Assembly: GCA_019096065.1 (NCBI GenBank)
Contig: JAGUCH010000005.1
Coordinates: 5,890,001-5,954,000 of the forward strand
Direction: 5' to 3'
Source: Paracyclopina nana
Taxonomy: Eukaryota; Arthropoda; Copepoda; Cyclopoida; Cyclopettidae
Length of the DNA: 64,000 nt
The translations under genes and the position numbers were made by a program. Positions within the stretch are counted from its first letter, which is position 1; each line of letters begins with the position of its first letter. A model generated the notes under the pieces. That model did no database searches, had not been told where the DNA came from, and was given only the letters and a program-made list of their open reading frames with translations. Shown piece by piece: positions 10,745 through 23,110 of this stretch.

Positions 10745-11803
10745 TTATCCTGCTAAAACAGGCTGCAAGTCACCATTCATGTTTTGCAAGTAATATTCAG
10801 TGATGGAAATGTACAGGGCAATCACCAGTCCCAAGGTGCCAGCAACCAATGTGGACTTTTGGAAAATGATGACAGTGGCAATGCTGAGTCCTCCATAGGT
10901 GAAGTAACGAGCATTGGAGATGCTGAAGACTTTGCCAGATTCGTCTTTGGTGCAGGCTCGATTATTGCCAGTGCGTAAGTATCCATCAGCACATTCAGTG
11001 CAGCTTTCAGGTCCTTCATCGTGGCATTTTTTGCAGGCAGGATCACAATTCATGCATCGAAAGCTGCCCTCCAAATTCAAGCAAAATTGACTGGTCAAGC
11101 AGCTAGTTTTCGAAGCTCCAGCCTTGCACTCGTCAATGTCCTGGCATCCGGATTCAGCATGCATCACGAATCCGGATTTGCAGGCCAGACACTTGGTTGG
11201 TCCAGCTCCGGTGCACTCGCCAAGACAGGATTGGTGGCAAGGTGAGCACAAAGTCTTGTACTCATCTTGGTAGCTCACGTAGTGGCTGGTTGAGCAGGTT
11301 TGGCAGCTGTCCCCCGCAAATCCGGAATCACATTGGCACTCCCCGTTGCCTTTCCTCGTTCCGGATCCTTTGCACTTCCCATTGCCAGAGCAGATCTTCC
11401 CATTGGTGCCAACCTTGCTGCAGGCCTCACATTGAGGCCCAAAGTGATCCTGAGGACAGCACAACTTGAGCTGCTGGTTGCACAGCCAATCCTTGAGATC
11501 TTCATCCTTATTTCTTTTGGAGTGCCATGCCTTGAGCAAGGTGGACCAATTCACTTTGTTGGCTCGGCACTGGTTCTCACCTCTGGTCACATCTGAGCAA
11601 GTTTTGGCCATAATGTCATCAAAGCCCAATTCTGGCTTGGACTGGTGCGAGGCCAGAAACGAATTCACTAGAGTATTGCAAGAGCCGCATGGAGGCAAAA
11701 TCACTGAAGAGGCTTTCCCCTCGTTGTCCTTCTTCACCTCCTCTTGGCAATTTGAGTCTGAAAGAACGAGGCAAATGAGGAAGACCAGCCCAAGAGGATC
11801 CAT
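10745..11803 (-). CDS. CRELD: CRELD: cysteine-rich with EGF-like domains, membrane form
   Basis: An intronless frame of 352 residues. Residues 1-19 form a signal peptide. Residues 35-115 form the CRELD N-terminal Cys-rich domain (PPCGSC, WLCNQQLKLCCP). Residues 117-170 hold EGF-like repeats (HFGPQCEACSK, GFAGDSCQTC). Furin-like Cys repeats occur at 186-220 and 252-285. A calcium-binding EGF module spans 222-250 (DIDECKAG to NLEGSFRC). Two hydrophobic segments near the C-terminus (about 302-315 and 318-338) resemble the paired membrane spans of CRELD1 rather than the soluble CRELD2. CRELD proteins are ER-associated; CRELD1 has been linked to calcineurin signalling and receptor assembly. The initiator ATG at 11803 is the first in frame and gives the signal peptide. 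Confidence 0.93.
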   Translation of the reverse strand: MDPLGLVFLICLVLSDSNCQEEVKKDNEGKASSVILPPCGSCNTLVNSFLASHQSKPELGFDDIMAKTCSDVTRGENQCRANKVNWSTLLKAWHSKRNKDEDLKDWLCNQQLKLCCPQDHFGPQCEACSKVGTNGKICSGNGKCKGSGTRKGNGECQCDSGFAGDSCQTCSTSHYVSYQDEYKTLCSPCHQSCLGECTGAGPTKCLACKSGFVMHAESGCQDIDECKAGASKTSCLTSQFCLNLEGSFRCMNCDPACKKCHDEGPESCTECADGYLRTGNNRACTKDESGKVFSISNARYFTYGGLSIATVIIFQKSTLVAGTLGLVIALYISITEYYLQNMNGDLQPVLAG

Positions 11804-14485
11804 GTTTTTGTTGGAGCCGGCTTAGGCATTTAGAAAGCTACTTTCTTTTCATGGTGCCAAAGTGAAAGCTCTCAATTTGTGGAAGAATTTCTCGCAACCT
11901 TCTCGAGCTTTCTCTTATTCAGCCGACTGCTTCTGTGGAAGTTGTTTTTGTTATAATAGCAGTGGTGGCAACTTGCTGCTAATCTCATTACACATCCAAT
12001 TGATTGTAGACACAAAAAGAGACATGGAAACTGTCAGCATTGGCCGACATCATCCCTAATATTGTGTGGTGGAAGAAGACTTGTGGATCAATATCTATGC
12101 TATTATATTCCCAGTCTAACGTCATTCCGCATTCGTTGATCCATATCATCCAAATAATCGAATGCATTCACATGCATCACCACAGAAGAGCCAATGGTCA
12201 TTATCATCATCATGCTTTGGCATCCACCAACAGCCTCTCCACTGCAAAAGCCACCTAGTTTATATTTTGGATGATTATTTCTCCTTTCTCCTCATTGAAA
12301 CAAAAATTCACTAGTTCAAAAACGTAAATCTAATTAAAAAATTCCAACTTTATGTCATAATTGGAGAATGTAAAGCTTTTTTATTGGCAGTATTTTTACA
12401 AAAAAACTTTTTTACAAGGATCAACAGATCAACAGTGGAGGTTTTTGGCTTCCAGCTGATGCTGCCATCATCATCATCATCCATGAATGGCTTTGAAGTA
12501 GGAAAAGTGGCATGCTTTGAGTAAAGAAAGCCCTTTGGAAAAAGTGCCACAATATGTGGGTCACATATTTGGAAAGGCTTTCAAAAGCCCACCAAAGCGG
12601 AACTTCTACGGTGCAATTTCAATCTGCTACGCATTAGTGCACAAGATGGCCTCATATTATGGCGCAATGGAGTCAATTTTCGCTGGAAATTCAAGCTGAA
12701 GCCTCAATTTTGGTGGCACAGCACTCGCACATCGACTCCCTCCTTCGATCCGGCATTCATCGCAAATTGGAAATGTAAACAAAGGAATGTTTGCTTTTCC
12801 AGTTTGCTATTTAAGGAGGAATCAGCAAAAATGTGGAGCAACTTGGCCCCAATCATCACTGGGAGCAACACAATGGCATTGGACTGGTGCCAAAAAATAC
12901 ACATGGGATCCGCCAGTCTGTTTTGGATAGCTAGCATCTTCAAATGAGTGATCAGTACCAATGAAGCTTCTCCTGTTGAATTGGTAAGCTTTCGCATAAT
13001 ATGGGACCATAATTTGCAATCATTACTTTGCATTTAGTATGTTTAAAAGTTTTCCAACTTGGGCTCTGATGATTGTATGTTCTTCGTTCACTAGGTCGAT
13101 TTTTATGGAGCCTTAAGGGATATACCACTAGTATACCCATCGTACATACCCTACCAGTCCAGAGTGCACCTAGCCTGAGCATAAATTTCAATTACCAACT
13201 AGATACCATGTTACTACATAGTACAATGTAGTATAGCAACTTCTACTGCTTCGGCGGTCGAGTGAAAGCTCGCTCCCCAAGTAATGGCTATACTATGTAT
13301 ATAGGTAAACAATGTGGGCTTTTTTCGTACACTTCAGGCATCTTGAGGATCGGGATTTGCAATCAGGGCATCATTTTTGGCAGTTAAGGCAAAACTAGTT
13401 TATGTGCAATACTTCGTGCATATGGCGCAATAAAGGCCTAGTTCACATAAATTGCACAACTTTTAAATGCTTTTTAGGCAAAATATCCCAGATACCTTCT
13501 CAGTAACTGAATATTTTGATGTAAAATCAGGAGATCCAATTTTGACGCAAAATAAAAAATGTAGTACTACATATATAACAGGTGAACCAGGCCTTTCAAG
13601 TGTGTAGTACATGCTAAATGTAGATGTGCGTAGTTGTTATAATACAACTTCCCCCAAGCTAAGAATATAGCATTACAAAGCCATTTTCCATCTGGATATT
13701 GCTCCTCGTGCTGCTAGCCAACTCTGCACAGTGAAAATTAGTTTGCCAATAGAAAATTGGACGTTTCAACTTTTGCTGCTTCACTTCTACTTTTAAAAAC
13801 TGTACATATATACGCTGCAGCGCAGCTCAATTTCCATAACAAAGAAATTGAGCTGCTTCGTCCTAAAATTGATCGAAGAACCAAGAGGAAAAGTTTCACG
13901 AAAAGCTGGCAAAAGCTGGCAAAAGTTTGACTTCAGTATGTCATATACATAGCAAATGTGCACTAAAAAAGGGTTTCTTTTCTGCGAGTTGAAACAATGG
14001 CTTTTTGCCCTGAATGAACGAATACTGACCTGGATGGAGTTAAGTGATATATGTAGGACCATTATTCAAATCATGTTGTTTAGCCAGTTTCCTCCTTTAT
14101 ACAGCAGTACTATCATAACAAGACCACCCCAAAAAACATGTTATACTGGATCATTACTGCCTTATGGCTTCCGACACGATCATCAATTCAATGGTGTATT
14201 GGTGGTGGCCATTTCGATCCTGCGCTATACAGATGTGGCAAAGTTTGCCCCTAACTGCTGAAAGATTTATGCTGCATGGAAACTTTTCTTGGCATCTGAG
14301 GAAGGCCAGAAAGTGGCACTTTTTGCCCTACAACTGTAGAATATACTAGTACTCTGGCCACCATGCCTGCTATTTGACATTTTCTGTCTTGTCAACGTAA
14401 AATTTGGAAGCACTGACAAAAGCTTTCACGTGAGAGAGAGCTGGTATAGCACAACACTACATATATAGGTAGGTGGATGTAGCTA

Positions 14486-14744
14486 AATGTGACGTTCATC
14501 TACACCGACTAAAATGTAAAAAATACTATAAAAAGCTTTAAAAAAAGTAACCAGTCAAAAAAAGGTTTCTTCAGATCATTACTGTAAAGGGGGTCAGTTA
14601 ACTCAAAAAAGGAGCTACTAAAAACGATTGTTCCTTTTTGAGTTAACGGCCCCCTTATATCGAAAAGCTCTCAAAAACCCTTGATTCAAATGGTAGGATA
14701 TTTCGTGAAATGTTTCAAAGTCGAATTTAGATGAGCGCTGCATT
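14486..14744. repeat. MITE with internal hairpin
   Basis: The ends AATGTGACGTTCATCTACACC and (inverted) TTAGATGAGCGCTGCATT are diverged members of the main MITE terminus family. The 259-bp element encloses a separate hairpin at 14587-14658. Confidence 0.6.
14587..14658. repeat. Hairpin with 25-nt arms
   Basis: The arms 14587-14613 (AAGGGGGTCAGTTAACTC...) and 14632-14658 (...GAGTTAACGGCCCCCTT) are inverted copies with a few differences around an 18-nt loop. The core CCTTTTT-AGTTAACGG recurs at 41189-41205 inside another foldback element. Confidence 0.7.
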
Positions 14745-17472
14745 GGTGGGAAAGTCGTGAAAGAGGAAGAAGGGGTCGTGTGTGGTTCCTAAGGCTCCAA
14801 AAGTTGTCAGAATCCATAGATATAGCTTCAGAGTTGAACCAGCTAGCCGAGAGAGCTTGGGCTAGCTGCTAATGCTTGACTCAATTAAAGAAAGCAATTT
14901 GAGGATATTGTGCTATTTAGCAGCCATGGCCGAGTTTATCCTGTCCAAAAATTGGGCACATGTGTAAAAACTAATTTCATTGCATCATCTCCAGCAAAAA
15001 GAAAGCCCACAAACTACTACGGGTGACACATCAAAAAAGCCCTCGTTTTCCTACCAAAAATAGCGTGTAACAATCGAGATCCATGATTTAATTCAATTTT
15101 TGTACCACGAAAAATTAGCCCGACCACGCCCAGTGTGTACGTATGTGATGTAGGCTGTCACATTCCAGATAGTCAAGTAGGAGCAGAGGAAAGACCCATA
15201 TCGCTGTAGCTAATTCTGCAGTAGTCATAAACGCGCAAAAGGCCAGCCTTGGTAGTGCTATGCTACCATAGTAAATTATCTGCTGCCGCAGCTAAGGCTG
15301 CTATCAACGCTTTTCCAAGTGTGGGGACACAAATTAACATCGTACCTCATTACTGCCAAGCTACCCAAGTTCCCCTTTTTAATTGCAAGCTGTAAAAAGT
15401 GTAGTAAATGTGAAAGCCATGACCGCGCTCTGAGGCTTGTGTAATCAGCATAAATTACCAGCAACTCAATTTATCGGCAGCTAGATGGGATGCCTAGTAA
15501 GAATTAGGGGAATATACTATTCACCCTTACCTTACCAAAGGTGGATGTAATTATTTTCCCGATAAAAATGGTTATGAATACCCCATAATTTATTATAATA
15601 CAGCATATACTACGTTTGTATTGCAATTTCTCTGATGGATCCTAGTACTATTTGCACAATGGGTGCATTATTTCACCCCGAAAAGACAGGTTCTGCCAGC
15701 ATAATAATTATGTAGAGTGTCTTTCTCATTTGAAATTAAGCCCTGTCGGAATATTAGCAGAGATCTGTGTGCATACACAGCAGCATTTGAGACACAGATA
15801 ATGGCCTGGATAAAGCCTCATATTCGAATTCCTTTTGACCAAATTAGCATGTCGGATAGGGTATAGTGCTGCTACTCCACAGTTGGGGCTCAGCTGGAAA
15901 CCCAATATTATTGGCACCAAGTAGAAGACGAAGAAGAAGAGTATATAGTGGTTGCACGTGGCTGAAAAAGACAGCTAGCTGCTATAGTGGTAGTATAATG
16001 GTTGTTGATGGCTCTTTGACCTCGCAGCACCAGAACGCTGCTTGTTGATGATGACAATAGGAGTTGAAAGGAATTGTTCAAGCTGGCCAGAAAATGGGGC
16101 ACAACAGATCAGTATTTATCAGTATGCTCAGTAGTGAAAAGATCAAAGCTTTCATTTATACACATGATGCCAGGACTAAAAAGTTGATGCGGGCGCTTGG
16201 AAAGCTGCAGCAGCAGCTTTTGTTGAATTAGTAGTGAAGAGACCTGGCGAAACTTTGTTCCATAAGAGAATTAGATTCCATTTCCCTTGGGGTATTCACA
16301 CACAACATGAGAGAGCGTATCCTACTGGTATACTATATATATGCTGTATGCGGAATACATATAGGAGCAGTAGTAGTAAGCTTACTTTTGCTTTCACAAC
16401 TGTCCTCTCTCCTGCTTACTTCCCACACCATTCATCCTGGACAACAACAACAATGCTGCTATTGCTTGCGGCATATAAGACCATTAGCAAGTCTTCACAG
16501 CAGTCTTACATTAAAGTGTTGCTGAAAATTAAAATGTAGCAGCTGCTATGGCAGTTGAAATGCTTTTTCCATCAACAATTCATGGGTCAGTAATTTTGAT
16601 GGTGGCCATGTATGCTCAATCTTGCAAACTTCTCCCCAGGCAGCCATTAAAACCCTTCTGAAAGGCCAAGCTTTCTCAGTCACAGCAAAATGTGTATGTG
16701 GAAGAAAAGAGAAAGCTTTGTTGAGATCAATTAAAAAGCAGTTTTGAAAATGGAAACACCAGGTGCTACTATTTGTGATGTATGAAGTAGCTCGGCTCAA
16801 CTTGCTCAGCTGTTTGTGCAGAAAAGGAAACTTCAGTCCAATTTGTCATTTTGCTGAGGGGAAATTAAATTCCACGAGCGAGCGTGTGTGTGACCCTATG
16901 CATGCATCAAACATTTTTCGTCTCTGCGAGCTGAGAAATTTGGAAGTGTGTTCCGCCAAATACCAAAGTAGAAAGGCCTCTTTGAAGAAGATGATGGTTG
17001 GCTTTTGGAACAACCTTTGTTGTGTGTATCTTTCGGGGGCAATATCAAAAGTCTTTGATCGTGGTAACTCAGCTCCAATATTTGGCCACTGCCAACCAAC
17101 TAACGGCTAGCTATATAGCTCGTGGGCATGAAAACTACACACAATATACCACCACTGTACTCTATATACCACCAGCTTTTAATTATCACGGAAAGTAGAA
17201 TATACAATGGGTGCATGTATGGAAAGTTGCGGAAAATCAATCTGCAGAATATAGCAGCTAAATAGTACTATATATTGGATTGATGCACTATACACACATA
17301 TGTGTGTGTGTACACATGGAAGAACAATGAGCCTTTTCTTTAATATAGCAGTAGCATATAGAAGTGTCCTCTTCATCTCTGAATAGTTCCAGGTCATGCA
17401 CCAGATGTGACGTCTGGCGTGCAAATGAGGTCCCATGATGCATCTGCTGCTGGTTTATACTTACACTCTATA

Positions 17473-18450
17473 ATGCCCTGTTCATCTGCAGCATTAAAGA
17501 GCTGGACTTACACTATAGATGCCTCTAGGGTTGACTAAACTAATGTAAGTAGCCATCTACATTTTTTAAGTTGCAGCTTTTTATATGTAGTTCTAGTCCA
17601 CCCTAACTGAGCTTTACTTGTGTTAGTATAGACTAAACCATAATAGGTCTGGAAGCTGAGCTCTAAACTGACATAGATTTAGCCAACCCTAGCTAGCCTG
17701 CTCTTAACTCGTTTTACGCGCTCGCCCGATTCTTACGCCAAATCAGCTGGTTTCACGCGCGGACTTTTGATAATCTTTGTAGTAATGCTCGAATAAATTG
17801 CCTGGAAAAGCTACCACTGCACAGTAGGGTCACTCCTAATAAAAAAGTCGCATCATTGAAAAGTACGTAAAAATGCACCATAACTTTAAGAAATCCAAAA
17901 ATTGGCATTTTCTTGATAAATTCCCTTCTAAATCATATGAAAGTCATTTTAAAGCCAGAAAAATTTAAATAAATTAGGTTTTTAGGCAGCCAATTGCCTA
18001 AATTGATCAAAAACATACCAATTTTAATAAAAATAGCTACAAGTTTGGTTTGCAAAAACTCCGCCATATCTCATAAGAATGTGGATATATGAACACAACA
18101 TGGGTACTAAATTATTCCAAGGTGTCCTTCTGAAGTTTTTTGGAAAGCATCTTTGAGGAATGCTGAGGTCCAAGGGATCTAGGCACATATAATTTTTTTC
18201 TGATTTTCGTGCAGCCTTTTGAGACAGATTTTCATAGACAAAATCTGAGTTTGATAAAATAAAATCTCCAAAGATAACATTTTAGTAGCCCAAAAACATC
18301 ATGGAAGTCAATTTTGAAGTGTTAGCATCAATCTAGAGCCGATTTAGTGATGGACTTTTTCGCTTAAGTTTCAGAGAAAACGATGCGACTTTTTTGTTAG
18401 GAGTGACCCTTCTGTGCACTGATTTTAATTGTAGTAGATGAACAGGGCAC
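17473..18450. repeat. Non-autonomous element (ATGCCCTGTTCATCT ends) split by a second transposon
   Basis: The left end ATGCCCTGTTCATCTGCAG (17473-17491) and the right end GTAGATGAACAGGGCAC (18434-18450) are inverted. The internal segment TTGACTAAACTAATG and the CCAACCCTAGCTAGCCTG region recur in the element at 35236-36086, so both belong to one subfamily. The 597-bp element at 17820-18416 interrupts it. Confidence 0.6.
17820..18416. mobile_element. 597-bp DNA transposon/MITE with CACAG ends, 5-bp TSD CACTG
   Basis: The terminal inverted repeats start CACAGTAGGGTCACTCCTAA on the left; the right end, reverse complemented, starts CACAGAAGGGTCACTCCTAA. They match at all but two or three of about 35 positions. 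The flanks carry a perfect 5-bp duplication CACTG (17815-17819 and 18417-18421). The inside has no transposase. End motif, size and TSD length match the element at 26545-27163. Confidence 0.8.
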
Positions 18451-20232
18451 AGCTTCATAATAGTTTTTTCCCAACTAAATGCAAAATGCAATGTGTGACG
18501 CGAGGCAATCGGCTGTCAAAACCATTCTTCTCAAACTGTCAATCGTTTTCACGCGTCATTGTGCTGTCAGCTATTGGCAGATTTTTGCCAACAGCAGCTG
18601 AGACATAGAGAAGAGCCTAATCTGGCACAAACGATCTTCTCCAATCTAGTAGTCCTCAGATGCGAGCGAGTGAGTGACGGCTAAAGCCAAGGCAAGCTGA
18701 CAAATTACATGCCTGCTTCTAGATCACCGAGTTGGGTAATATATCTATAGCAATAAAAGACTAATAGCATATTGGCAGTGCCGCGCGCGCATCCAGGAAT
18801 AGCTTCTTAATATTATTTTCTCATAGAATGACAAGCATGACTTTCATCAACTTTGATGATCAATTTTCCAAAGCTTTGACATTCAGGCCCTGCTCATATA
18901 TAAGCACTTGAGGAAAATGCAGACCCCCAAAAAACTCTGAAAATCTTTAGCCAAGTTTACATTTTTAAAAAGGGTATAGTAATATGAGAACGAAAGAAAG
19001 TGCAACAAACCTTCTAGGTATGACTCAGCATATTTCTCTATACTTTATTGTTCTTGCATAAGAAGAAGCATCCTCAAAAAAGGGTTGACATAGAATGCGG
19101 CTGTTGATGTTTTTCGAAAGTTTTCAAGCGCCAACCAGCTCCATATAGCTAGCTGCTTAAAATGCATAAATTCGGGATAGAATTTCCAGGGAGAAGAGCT
19201 GTTATGCTTCAACTTCAGCAGCCGATAAAGCATAAGAAGATGGAACGGGTCGAAGTCAAGCCAATTAGGTTTAGGTTGAGTGAATAACACTGTTGAAGGG
19301 AGTTCAAAGTTATTGGGTTTTCTCTCCAGACCCAATAATATCATCACAAGCAACTTATTTCCGCCAAAGCTTGGGTAAGGGACCCTACCTTTCAAAAGCG
19401 TTGGAACTTTTTTCAAGCCATTTGCCCTAATTAATTCAGCACGCAACACATAATAACAACAACAACATCGCGCCTGATAAATAAACAAATGCTCTGCAAA
19501 CAAAGCCAGCTTCCAGCTTTGCTTCTCAGTGTTTTTTTTCAAGATTTTCCTTTCCAAATTCAATTCATGCAAATTAAGGGGGGAAAGCACACTGTGCAAA
19601 AGCAATTTTATCCAGATAAGCATATGGAGGAAAAGAGAGCCTTGCCATAAAAAAGCAACAAGCAAGAAGACCAATTGAACAATTTGTAAATGGTCTGGCA
19701 CTTTTTGCCCTCACACTTCATGTGACAGAATGAGCTCACAATCACATCCACTACTGTATATAAACTACTGCTATAGTAGTGTACTGAGAAAGTGGAAAAA
19801 TGGAGGAGCTTTGTTGCCCGAGGGCCCGAACAAAAAAAGGAGGTCTTATTTCTCCAGCCCAACTGACCCTTTATCTCGATGAGCAGAGACAGCTTCAATC
19901 TTGTCCACCAGTGTGGCCACATTTTTCACCAGATGACCACCTCGCGGTGTGTGTAAGTTGGAGCTGCAAAAAACTTGATGGAAAAATGAGAAAATCCTTT
20001 TTCCCATATCGCACGCATTGCGGAACATTGAGCAACTTTTCTCATGCCTGTCGCACTCGTTCTTGATGTACGAACCGTCGTCAGGAGTTCCTAAGTGCAC
20101 AACTTTGCCTAGTGGAGAAAAAAGGAGGAAAAGCGGAAATTTTCCTTCACAGCAGCTTCAGCCAGACCGTTTTAAAATGCGACAGCTAAGCACAATTAAG
20201 TAGGATTAATGACTTAATGCACTTTATGATGT

Positions 20233-20370
20233 TGTGGTGTTCATCTACTGCCATCAGCTAAATTTTTGGCTAATTTATTAACATGATACGTATTTGCCTT
20301 TATGAAAGCTGTGATATGAATTAGCGGGGGAGGAGTTTTTAATTTTTGGTGATAGATGAAGATTGCATTA
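20233..20370. repeat. Probable diverged MITE, ATGTGGTGTTC family
   Basis: The left terminus TGTGGTGTTCATCTAC is perfect at 20233-20248. The proposed right end around 20352-20370 (TAGATGAAGATTGCATTA) is degenerate. Confidence 0.4.
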
Positions 20371-22994
20371 ATCTAATGGATTTCTGCGAGTCAACTCATG
20401 ATTCTTTGTGCCAATAATGCTTTTTAGTTGAGTAGGGCTGGAAGAAGCTAGAGAAAAACTTTTTATCCACCAGTCATCTTTCTTTTGGCAGAACTTTGCT
20501 ACCATACCAATATATCGATGGATGCAAGAATGAATGCTAAGCTCCCTTTCCCCACATAATAAAGGCATGGTGCTAAAATGGGCATTTACTTCAATCTAAA
20601 GTTAGTCCACTGGCTCAAGTAGCCTCCACATATAATAGAAGCTGGTGAGCTTGCTATATAGGCGAGAATGGCATAGCCAACGGTGTAAAGTTTAGCAATT
20701 TGTGGCTTGAGAGAGTGAGTGAGAGAGGGATGGAGGCAAGGAAAAGTTTTCCTCTTTTTTCCGTTGTCACGACCAAGAAGCAGCCAGCAATGGCAATAGT
20801 ACAGCACCAGAACATGGCTGGTTGATGGAGCAAGCAGCCGAGAAATTGGCTTTGGCTGCTATAGTGCAAAAACTTCTCGCGGTCTGAGAATAATCATTCA
20901 ATATCGTGTGTTATTGCTTCTACCTCGACGGCTGAATTGCAGTCATGCACAAGTTTTCCCTTCGTGGAATGGGGATCGAATAGTTTTTCCTCACCCTATC
21001 TCCTCCTTATTTAGTGAGGTCTGTTGCCGTCGTCTATTTGGGTTCAATCTCCCAAGTGCGGCCTCGAGTGGATTGGCAGCTGAGGCTGCTTTCTCCTCTA
21101 TTCCAGCCCGGCTTTCCAAACCACTTTGAACGCCAAGAGGAGCAAAAGCAAAGGTGAAATTATGAATGAAAGCATCATCTTGCAGATGAACTTCAGCTAT
21201 GTAATAAACCTGAGATTAGAGTGAAAGCTCCGGTCTGCTTTGGGGACAAAAACGAATTCGTCGTTGATGCAGTTGGGACTTCCATAGGATTGTGGCACCA
21301 GCTGTCGCTCGATGAGCTCGTTCGTTCCTTCCCCATCCATCCGTCCATGCATCCACAGTGGTACTCACTGTGCGGCACACACCGGGGCTTTCCACCTCAA
21401 AAGCCCTTTCTTGGAAATAGTTTCAATTAGCTTGGCTTCATATTTATCGGCAAATTATGAAATGCTTGAGTTTGCAGCATTTTTTTTGGGTGGGGAAAAA
21501 GTGGGGGGTTTTATGGGTGCGCCCAAAGTACACACAGTGGCCGCCGCCGAAGGGACTTTACTACAAGCTTTCTCTTTGTAGTCGTCGTCGCGGGCAGGAC
21601 AGCCCAGTGTGTATACCATAGTGGCAGCTTTTGGAGGATGGAAGCTTGAGCATCAGTCGAGCGGCGAAGCTTTCTCCTCCCGCATCTTGTGATCCATGGA
21701 GAGCAAGGTTTTCACCTCTTGTTGGTACCACCAGCGTACCATACTAGAAAGAAGAGAAGCCGCGGCTGTGGAAGCTTCAGCAGCAGCAGAAACAGCTCTT
21801 GAAGGTGGATGATGCCTCTTCTCGTCCACGCCCAGATCAACAGTCTGACTCTGGCAGTGGCTCTGGTGGGTCGCATTGCTCAGCCGAAATTTGAAGAAGA
21901 AGTGAGACTTGGAGCCGACGTACACCACCAACATTTTGGAGCTGAAAATCTTCAGTTCATCCCACTCCTTGTCATTCACCTGTCCAGTGTTTTCGTTTAG
22001 CCAACCTTTGCCAATAACTGGACGGAGAACTGATAAGGGCTGGCGAGAGAGCGTTATTGCCACCAACTCTTCTTCCAACATTAAATTACTCAGCAGCTAG
22101 TAGCAGATGGATTTGGTACATACCGAAATCCATCGATTTTTTTGCCCCGTCGTCGCCATGCGCGCGCAAGTTGCGTGCATCTGCCATTTAATGGCTGCTA
22201 TTTTCAATTACATGCTTCTTTTTGGCATTCCCCAAAAAACGTATAGTATACTAAAAGACCCTTTTTCCCCCAGGAAAACCAACTGTGATCCGATTAGCTC
22301 TGACCACGAGGCAAACCCACTTAGATATATGTCTTAGCGTCTCCTGGTCTTGCAATTATATACACTGTAAAACTTGTTTTCTATTTCTTGCCAACTTCCG
22401 CATCAATTGCTTTTTATTTAGGTGGTTTTGCTCGTTTTTTCAGATTATAGTACTAAATACATAAAGCTTTAAGACGATGTACTATGTGCTGAAATCCTGA
22501 TGAGCCTGCCAAGATAACTACCAACTCTTCTTCCGCTGACGCCACTACAACTTCCACTGCTGCTTCAAAGGAGGAGAAGCTAAGGAAGAAGAAGAAGAAG
22601 AAGCTGAAGAAGAAGCTGTTCTTAAAGTGCATTTTCTTCTTGGCTGCAACTACAAAAAAGTTGTGCAAACAGACAGCAGCAAAATGTGGAGGAAGCAGAG
22701 TGGAATATTTGGATGTTATTGTTGCCATACATACTCTTTTGTTATTCCGAATATCCCGTTGAATATACACAACTATATGTATATTTATGTACTTTACAGT
22801 GTATAAATAAAAATATTCCAGGAATTGCTCGTCTCAAATGGTGATGTCATTTGTGTACCTTTTTTCTTTAGTGATAATATCCTGAATTTTTTTTTCCACG
22901 AATGAAAGATTGGGTGTTGACTTCATTGCATATCCTGCTAATTCCATTTCCTGATTCGCAGCCACCTCCTTTTGAGAACCAGTTTCATGCATAC

Positions 22995-23003
22995 TATATA
23001 AAT
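22995..23003 (+). promoter_or_regulatory. TATA box of the Kunitz gene
   Basis: TATATAAAT lies 116 bp upstream of the ATG at 23111, predicting a start near 23025. Confidence 0.5.
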
Positions 23004-23110
23004 ATATTCCCAGTTTTTTGTGGCAGGTTTTGATGTATAGACGCGCGAACGCATAAAGAGGCAAGCTGACTGACAGAATTGGCCAGATATCATTTTGCTG
23101 TGATTCAAGC

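Larger units (their letters stand above)
11804..23110. other. 11-kb intergenic stretch without a convincing gene
   Basis: Apart from the MITEs and the nested transposon listed separately, I see no exon with recognisable protein content. The longest frames (19701-19045 minus, 218 codons; 22081-21653 minus, 142 codons) have no identifiable domain or supporting splice pattern. Simple repeats occur, including a GAA-rich tract at 22565-22615. Confidence 0.5.

Noticed and set aside
19045-19701. 218-codon minus-strand open frame
   Set aside because: Its hydrophobic start and long length are suggestive, but there is no recognisable domain and composition looks non-coding. A frame of this length in 64 kb can occur by chance.
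21653-22081. 142-codon minus-strand open frame
   Set aside because: No family resemblance, Ala/Ser-rich tail from simple sequence, and no supporting splice or promoter signals.
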